47,796 nt of DNA from the NCBI GenBank assembly GCA_007280875.1, contig QYQJ01000081.1:1-47796 (forward strand). Direction: 5' to 3'. Within the stretch, counting starts at the first letter, position 1. Every line of letters begins with the position of its first letter. Of the stretch, positions 42,980 to 47,796 are shown piece after piece. The notes beneath the pieces are model-generated. The model saw only the letters and a program-made list of their open reading frames with translations. It was not told the DNA's origin and did no database searches. The stretch is from Bacteroidota bacterium (lineage in GTDB: Bacteria > Bacteroidota > Bacteroidia > Bacteroidales > FEN-979). A program made the position numbers and the translations under genes.

Positions 42980-45900
42980 TTACACTAATCTTTCCTCAAG
43001 CAAATCCTTCCAAAGGATAAATCCTTTCTGCTCGTCTGAATAATCATGTAAGACACGACTAAAATTCGCTGGCTGTAAATCGAGAAAGGCTTGACGTCCA
43101 TCATTACGGATAATGTTCAGTTGATGATCAACGACATGCAGCTGGTTGCGAAATTCTTGCTTGTTTTTGTCCATATGCCACAGATATGTTGCTTCCCTGG
43201 TATCAAGTGTTTCCATAACCAGATGATATTGTTTGTCACCGGCTAAAAGAAAAACAAACGAAAACGGGTTCAGGACAAACCGAAGTTTGAGCATAGCGCT
43301 TTCGTGCTGTTCGGCTAAGTATCTGAGTTGCCGGTAATGAATTACTTTTTTGCTTTTTAAAAGATCATCAAGCAGTTGTTCTCCGAATTCATATAATGAA
43401 GATCTGCCATCCTGCTGATTTTGAAGCTGATCTATATCCAATAAGTTAGTCTTGGACTTATTAGAACTACTCCAATGAATGAACCTCGATGCAAATCTGA
43501 ACCGGGCAACTTCAATAATTTCTCTGTTAATTTTCCCCAGGTCGGAAGATGTTGCCAATTGGGAGACCAGTGTATTGTTTTGAAATTCAGCCTGGATAAG
43601 AATGGTGACCTTCTTTTTTTTCAGGATCTTTGAAAAATAGGGTTTCAATACATCAAATTCAGGACGGACTTGGTCATTCTCAATTTCAAATTCCAGTTCC
43701 TGGTTTGTTTCAGGGATTAAGTGTCGGAAGGCAATAGTCCCATATCTGAATTCAAGATCAGCTATATTCACTGTGATTGGTTCTTCAATGGATACTGTCA
43801 GATCTCCTGATTGAATGTCAGGTTCCGGCTCATCGAATAATGAAGCCTGCTTCTCAAGTTTTCGATAATAGGTATTCCGTTTCAGAAACAATTTATTCAG
43901 GTAATCGATTTTATAATCCCTGTAATCATAAATGACCGGGGATATCTCTGATCTTTGTACCCTTCCGATATATTGCACTAACTTTCCCTGGAAGGAAAAC
44001 GGGTAAACAAGAAACAACCGATCCACATGTTGAATATCAATACCCTCTCCAAAAAATTGACCTGTTGTGATCAGAACCTGGAAATTTCCCTCTTTGAGTA
44101 ATTTCCATTTCATAATTCGGCTGCTTTCCGGGTCATCCCCGGATAGTGCAATCGTTTCATACGATTGTTTGAGAAATTGGTTCAATGAATCGATATGTTC
44201 TTTCCTTTCCGTAATGATGATGACCTTTTTCCCCGAAGTCAGCTCTGAAATCACATCTTTTAGAATCAACCGGTTCCGCGCAGAATCATGGACCAGGATC
44301 TTTGACAATGTTTCGAACTTATCTGTTTTTGAATTGAACGGAACATCAAGATCTGTGTTTCGGACGATGATTTTTGCAGTCTTCAGCGTCGAAATGTCCG
44401 GCGCATTAATTTCAGAAATAATTTCCCCGAGATGGATAAAAATCAGTTTCCCGTCATTGTACTTCCGAAAAGGTGTGGCAGTTAAACCGTACAAATAAAA
44501 TGAGGATAATTTCCCAATGGTGTTTCTATACGATTCTGCCGGTATGTGGTGACACTCATCAACAATGACCGTCCCGAACTTATTCTTGATATCATTTGAA
44601 TCTGAGCTGTCAAGCATCTTTGATAAACTCTGGATCAAGGCTACGGTAATTATATGACCAGTTTTCCCTTTCCCTTGCCCGATTTTCCCGATGTCATTTT
44701 TTGGGATACCCAAAAATGCTTGGATTCTCTCAATCCATTGTTCGGCCAGTTGTTTCCTGTGGACGATAATTAGGGCTGGCAGTTGTTTTTCAGCAATGAT
44801 CTTCAGCCCGACAATGGTCTTTCCTGTTCCCGGAGGTGCGACAATGACGCCCATGTCTTTCCTTGCGGCTGCCTCCAAAGCTTTTTTTTGATGTTCCCTG
44901 AGTTGAACATCCATGGTAAAAGAAACAGGTGCTCCTTTCTTCCTTTCATCCAGGAAATCATATTCAATGTGATTATCTCTGCAAAACCGAAGAAGGCGGC
45001 CAGCCATTCCTTTGGGGATGATAACATAGTCATCTCTTTCTTCAATGAAATTGAAATACCTTTCTGATCCCCAGGTGCGTTTACCAAGTTTCTTTTTGAT
45101 AATGAACTCACTGCTCAGGAAATTAAGCTCTTCCCTGAGAAAGTTAATCAGAGGCAAAGGCATGCCACTTCTGGTTATTCTAAGTGTATTGTCAAGTACT
45201 AATGTGATTTTATCAGGATCCGTGGATGGTTGATATTCTCCATCTTTCTTTAAATCCGCTTTGGCGGAATACTGTTTATAGAGTTGATCCAGTAATGACA
45301 AGGGAACTCTTTGAATACGTTGCAGAAACTCCCATTGATCGGCATAAGGCTCCACGGATTGGCTCCGCCGAACTCCGCTTCGCTTTGGTTCCGGATCGAT
45401 AAAACAGTTATTTCCCTTTTCTAAACAGAATTTATTCAATGGCAGAGCAATCAGGTTACCAAATCCTTTTCCCGAAAGGGCGTCCTGATTGGGAAATAGC
45501 CTATCAAAGCTTGAATTCTTATCAAAGGTCGAGAATAATCCAATTTTCTCGAGTAGCTTTATAATGATCTTTCTGCTTTTCGCCGCCGGATAAGGTCGTT
45601 CAAAAAACAACCAGACATGACCTCCTTTTCCTGACCGGGATCTTTCAAGGTAGGCAGGTATTCCTTGCTCCTCGCAACATTTGAGGAAGGCTCTGCATTC
45701 CTCCAGCCAATTTGATTTATCAAAATCAGCTGCAATAAACCAGGAAGTGTTGTCTTTCAGCAAGGGGTAGATTCCAATGAAATGGCCCCCATTAAGGTGT
45801 TTGAGAATTTGTTCATTTGTAAGCGCACTAAGCTGCTTATCTGGATAAGTCTGGATCGTTCCTCCTTTGATTTTATGGAGGCGGAACTGGTATGGATCAA

Positions 45901-46021
45901 AATCATACGCCGGGAAATAGCCTGATTTGCCATTCTTCTCCCAGCGAATGGCAAAAACATCTTCCCTTCCTCGAAACAGGGATTTGAATACAGGGATATT
46001 GTGCGATGATGGTTGATCCAT
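42980..46021 (-). CDS. TOTE-type primase fused to superfamily 2 helicase
   Basis: A 1013-residue protein. Residues 1-260 match the archaeo-eukaryotic primase domain of TOTE conflict systems: SLFRGREDVFAIRW at 14-27, the metal-binding pair in IAADFDKSNW (D99, D101), SGKGGHVWLFF at 130-140, and EPYADQWEFLQRI. The helicase has LREHQKKAL, Walker A APPGTGKT, the DECH box VIVDECHHIP, SAT-like LTATPFRK and QYIGRVQRS. The C-terminal 280 residues are unassigned. Residues 213-223 (KRSGVRRSQSV) interrupt the conserved DPE-EPYADQWEF stretch and are encoded by a dispersed-repeat-like sequence. TOTE proteins are proposed anti-invader effectors; activity here is inferred from domains only. Confidence 0.85.
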   Translation of the reverse strand: MDQPSSHNIPVFKSLFRGREDVFAIRWEKNGKSGYFPAYDFDPYQFRLHKIKGGTIQTYPDKQLSALTNEQILKHLNGGHFIGIYPLLKDNTSWFIAADFDKSNWLEECRAFLKCCEEQGIPAYLERSRSGKGGHVWLFFERPYPAAKSRKIIIKLLEKIGLFSTFDKNSSFDRLFPNQDALSGKGFGNLIALPLNKFCLEKGNNCFIDPEPKRSGVRRSQSVEPYADQWEFLQRIQRVPLSLLDQLYKQYSAKADLKKDGEYQPSTDPDKITLVLDNTLRITRSGMPLPLINFLREELNFLSSEFIIKKKLGKRTWGSERYFNFIEERDDYVIIPKGMAGRLLRFCRDNHIEYDFLDERKKGAPVSFTMDVQLREHQKKALEAAARKDMGVIVAPPGTGKTIVGLKIIAEKQLPALIIVHRKQLAEQWIERIQAFLGIPKNDIGKIGQGKGKTGHIITVALIQSLSKMLDSSDSNDIKNKFGTVIVDECHHIPAESYRNTIGKLSSFYLYGLTATPFRKYNDGKLIFIHLGEIISEINAPDISTLKTAKIIVRNTDLDVPFNSKTDKFETLSKILVHDSARNRLILKDVISELTSGKKVIIITERKEHIDSLNQFLKQSYETIALSGDDPESSRIMKWKLLKEGNFQVLITTGQFFGEGIDIQHVDRLFLVYPFSFQGKLVQYIGRVQRSEISPVIYDYRDYKIDYLNKLFLKRNTYYRKLEKQASLFDEPEPDIQSGDLTVSIEEPITVNIADLEFRYGTIAFRHLIPETNQELEFEIENDQVRPEFDVLKPYFSKILKKKKVTILIQAEFQNNTLVSQLATSSDLGKINREIIEVARFRFASRFIHWSSSNKSKTNLLDIDQLQNQQDGRSSLYEFGEQLLDDLLKSKKVIHYRQLRYLAEQHESAMLKLRFVLNPFSFVFLLAGDKQYHLVMETLDTREATYLWHMDKNKQEFRNQLHVVDHQLNIIRNDGRQAFLDLQPANFSRVLHDYSDEQKGFILWKDLLEERLV
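45353..45385. repeat. 33-bp in-frame insertion in the TOTE primase domain
   Basis: The plus strand carries CCACGGATTGGCTCCGCC and AACTCCGCTTCGCTTTGG, an element rich in CTCCGC/GCGGAG of the kind found dispersed in bacterial intergenic DNA. It is GC-rich in an AT-rich gene and adds exactly 11 residues. Confidence 0.55.
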
Positions 46022-46049
46022 TATTTATTTAGCAAGTGACTTAGCAACG

Positions 46050-46540
46050 TTATTTTCCTGAACGAATAATGGTTTGCAGTTTTAAAATCAGTAACGGATG
46101 ACGTTCTTTTCTTGAAAAGGGATTCATATGACTGAATACAGCCTCTTCCATTTCAGGTGTCAGAAGTGCGGTGAACTCAGATCTGAGATAGGCCAATACA
46201 CTCTCTCATGAAACCATTTATTAGCCGGGGCCCATCCTATTTCTTTGGTAGACATCACATCGACAAGAATCCCCTCGTATATGAATCGACAAACAACCGT
46301 TTCTTCGGGATCCTGATGGAACCCTTTTTTTGCCAGTGCTTGTCTTGTCTGTTCAAGTTGTCCGAGAGTTACGATTTGGAGAGCTATGTCAATATCTTTC
46401 GTCGGTCGCATCTCATCTGCAGCCGGATCATTGATATAAACACTGACAACAGATCCACCAACAAACATAGATTTCTCATTAAGATCACCCAGAGCCGTAG
46501 CAACTTCTATAATGCTTTCAGTATCAATTACTCTTCTCAT
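46050..46540 (-). pseudogene. AbiEii-like nucleotidyltransferase, internally deleted
   Basis: The first part (start at 46540) is a nucleotidyltransferase fold of the AbiEii/AbiGii type: KSMFVGGSVVSVYINDP, then RPTKDIDIALQI with the catalytic DxD, and LVDVMSTKEIGWAPANKWF. The frame ends at 46160. The natural C-terminus is still readable in a different frame: ESVLAYLRSEFTALLTPEME, then EAVFSHMNPFSRKERHPLLI, LKLQTIIRSGK and a stop at 46050. The middle of the expected ~200-residue protein is missing. It overlaps no neighbour and starts 7 bp after the HTH gene, with which it would form a type IV toxin-antitoxin-like pair. Confidence 0.65.
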
Positions 46541-46547
46541 AATTGCT

Positions 46548-47057
46548 TTATATGCGTTTTTTTAACTCTTCAATTGCCAGGGACTGCTCTCTGGCTCGAC
46601 CTATTCGTAGAGAATCGATCAAGGAAATTAATTCATAGAATTCTTCATCAGCCTTGGCTGCTTTGACCACACCTGGATGAAGCGGTTCTATTGCCTGACC
46701 TCTTAATTCGCTCAATGCATCCGGCCAAACAAAAAGTTCCTGACTTTGAATTAGTCTGTTTAGAGGAGGAGCAGAATGGGCTGTTGGCATACCCCTGACA
46801 ATGGGGCCAGGTAGTTGTGGGAAAATATATTTGAAACCATGCTCCAGGAATTCCAGAAGGGACTTCTTCATTAGTTTCTTTTTATCACTGCTGAGCAATC
46901 CGGCAAATGCTGAGCGATTCAGGGATTCACTAACCTCAGAAGGACTGATATTAAGAGAAATGGCCAAATCTTTTCCAAACCATGGCTGATCTTTCCATGA
47001 TGCAATTTTTAACAAAATGACGATATCCTGGGGCCGCATACCATTGTGTTTCTTCAT
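46548..47057 (-). CDS. Winged-helix-like partner of the AbiEii-type gene
   Basis: A 169-residue protein from the ATG at 47057 (MKKHNGMRPQDIVILLKIAS). The N-terminal region FGKDLAISLNISPSEVSESL looks like an HTH (MarR/Rrf2-like winged helix). The rest has no recognised domain; ELRGQAIEPLHPGVVKAAK is a striking segment. A longer reading from 47099 would translate the TCGCGA repeat and is less likely. It precedes the nucleotidyltransferase by 7 bp, the order of an antitoxin/regulator before its toxin. The role as antitoxin is inferred from context. Confidence 0.65.
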   Translation of the reverse strand: MKKHNGMRPQDIVILLKIASWKDQPWFGKDLAISLNISPSEVSESLNRSAFAGLLSSDKKKLMKKSLLEFLEHGFKYIFPQLPGPIVRGMPTAHSAPPLNRLIQSQELFVWPDALSELRGQAIEPLHPGVVKAAKADEEFYELISLIDSLRIGRAREQSLAIEELKKRI

Positions 47058-47070
47058 TTCTTTTTTATTA

Positions 47071-47095
47071 ATTCGCGATTCGCGATTCGCGAATT
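47071..47095. promoter_or_regulatory. Triple TCGCGA repeat, possible operator
   Basis: Three overlapping TTCGCGA palindromes in tandem lie 14-38 bp before the HTH gene start, just downstream of a minus-strand TATATTTG (-7 element) at 47097-47104. The position suits an autoregulatory operator. The alternative is another of the simple dispersed repeats seen in this window. Confidence 0.45.
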
Positions 47096-47096
47096 G

Positions 47097-47104
47097 CAAA
47101 TATA
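47097..47104 (-). promoter_or_regulatory. -7 promoter element for the HTH-nucleotidyltransferase pair
   Basis: TATATTTG on the minus strand matches TAnnTTTG. A TTG lies 17 bp upstream, slightly short of the usual spacing. The triple TCGCGA repeat follows directly. Confidence 0.45.
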
Positions 47105-47128
47105 CACAATTTCTTTATCGTCAATATT

Positions 47129-47476
47129 TTATCCGGAAATTTTATCCCATGTCCTCTCCATTTCCAACTTTTTAAAATCCTCGGAGATCTTGATGTACTT
47201 GTTGAAAACGCTATCCTTTTTGTGTCCGGTAATCTCCTTGATGGTTTTCGTATTCATCCCCAGAACAATACTGTTGGTTATGAAGGTCTTCCTGGCGGTA
47301 TGGTTGGTAATCAATTTATATTTCGCTTTTGTATGTTCTTTTGCTTTACCCCCAGAGTAATCTACATAAGTAACTGGAGATTTAATTCCTGCCTCCTCGC
47401 AGCAATCCTTGATGTGGTCATTCAACTTTTGTGAGGAGAGCTTCGGTAACGGGGTATGCTCAAGATGCTCATACCT
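47129..47476 (-). CDS. Tyrosine recombinase (integrase), C-terminal part
   Basis: The last 115 residues of a phage-integrase-family recombinase. The catalytic residues HTARKTF (His-x-x-Arg), EITGHKK (His) and FNKYIKIS (Tyr nucleophile) are present; the first catalytic Arg and the DNA-binding domains are missing. The frame continues upstream of 47476, but there it encodes a pilin signal sequence from a GC-rich genome, so the gene is cut by an apparent chimeric join. Such integrases mobilise islands into tRNA genes, which fits tRNA-Leu at the other end. Confidence 0.85.
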   Translation of the reverse strand, partial: RYEHLEHTPLPKLSSQKLNDHIKDCCEEAGIKSPVTYVDYSGGKAKEHTKAKYKLITNHTARKTFITNSIVLGMNTKTIKEITGHKKDSVFNKYIKISEDFKKLEMERTWDKISG

Positions 47477-47545
47477 GGCGAGGATGGCCAGGGCAATCAT
47501 CACTTCGAGCAGGGTAAAGCCGCGCCGGCAAGGCGCGCCCTGGCG
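47477..47545 (-). CDS. N-terminus of a type IV pilin-like protein, on foreign-looking sequence
   Basis: The minus strand reads CRRGFTLLEVMIALAILA, a prepilin cleavage and hydrophobic N-terminus as in GspI/MSHA minor pilins. It breaks off at the join with the integrase at 47476. No start codon is certain. The high GC differs strongly from the neighbouring island. Confidence 0.6.
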
Positions 47546-47555
47546 GGGCCAGCGC

Positions 47556-47795
47556 CTAGAAATAACTGGTGCGGTAGCCGGCCAGCGCATAGCTGTCGCC
47601 CTTGGGATCGGTAACGGTGACGGTGATGAGTTTTGCGGCCGTGCCGTTGAGCGTGGTCGCGGCGATACTGATGGCGACGCTGTAGCTGCCCAACCCGGCC
47701 AGCGCACTGCCCCCCGCCTGAGAATAGACCCCCACCTGGCTGTAGCCGTTGTAATCGCTGACATCGTCAAATTGCGACCGGTTGGCCTGGGTTGC
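47556..47795 (-). CDS. C-terminal part of an MshD-like minor pilin, 5' end outside window
   Basis: The minus strand is open from the window edge for 79 residues: ANRSQFDDVSDYNGYSQVG, AGLGSYSVAISIAATTLNG and LITVTVTDPKGDSYALAGYR, ending TSYF. This is the typical C-terminal part of MSHA/type II minor pilins (MshD type). The next pilin begins right after its stop. These genes are proteobacterial in character and unlike the rest of the window. Confidence 0.6.
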   Translation of the reverse strand, partial: ATQANRSQFDDVSDYNGYSQVGVYSQAGGSALAGLGSYSVAISIAATTLNGTAAKLITVTVTDPKGDSYALAGYRTSYF

Positions 47796-47796
47796 C

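Noticed and set aside
47129..47770. Single 213-residue recombinase gene
   Set aside because: The N-terminal half reads an unrelated pilin region in a frame that is partly out of register with its real genes; only residues from 47476 downward belong to the recombinase.

Overview
The window looks like a fragment from an anaerobic member of the Bacteroidota (Bacteroidales/Marinilabiliales-like). The evidence is a short 286-residue RpoD, TonB-type proteins, the TAnnTTTG -7 promoter element in front of many genes, scarce Shine-Dalgarno sequences, a short NuoG without a molybdopterin domain, and a Tat-signal Gfo/Idh (GH109-like) remnant. The last ~320 bp (47477-47796) are GC-rich and encode MSHA/type II pilin-like fragments. 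They appear to come from another organism, so the right end is probably an assembly chimera.

Region 1 (1-760): the 3' end of a TonB-domain gene, an internally deleted copy of the same gene, and a palindromic repeat. Region 2 (762-7569): a seven-gene operon hdrC-hdrB-hdrA-flxD(mvhD)-two Fe-S genes-flxA. It should encode a soluble flavin-based electron-bifurcating NADH dehydrogenase/heterodisulfide reductase-like complex. Region 3 (7610-14498 and 24259-30619): a complete 14-subunit complex I, split in two (nuoA-H and nuoI-N). nuoL carries a frameshift. Region 4 (14505-24116, minus strand): a five-gene operon lying between the two nuo halves. It encodes an aspartate:alanine antiporter (AspT), aspartate 4-decarboxylase (AspD), a small lipoprotein, a 1733-residue protein fusing an SLC12-type cation-chloride cotransporter to a large AAA-like ATPase, and an MscS channel. 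This looks like a membrane-energy, pH and cell-volume module, and the fusion protein is the strongest candidate here for something undescribed.

Region 5 (30644-40008): mostly housekeeping genes: a rubrerythrin-like protein, a transglutaminase-like protein, a GH109 pseudogene, a Cys-tailed small protein, glyS, a YdcF-like protein, pth, rplY, prs and rpoD. Region 6 (40321-47476): tRNA-Leu(CAA) followed by a lower-GC accessory island. It holds a PD-(D/E)XK-DUF2075 helicase, a TOTE-type primase-helicase, an HTH/nucleotidyltransferase (AbiEii-like) pair with a broken second gene, and the C-terminal part of a tyrosine recombinase. This is the layout of a defence island integrated next to a tRNA.

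A theme through the window is short simple dispersed repeats in nearly every operon gap. Some also lie in frame inside coding regions (the transglutaminase-like gene, the YdcF-like gene and the TOTE primase). A second theme is internal-deletion gene remnants (TonB, AspT, GH109, AbiEii).
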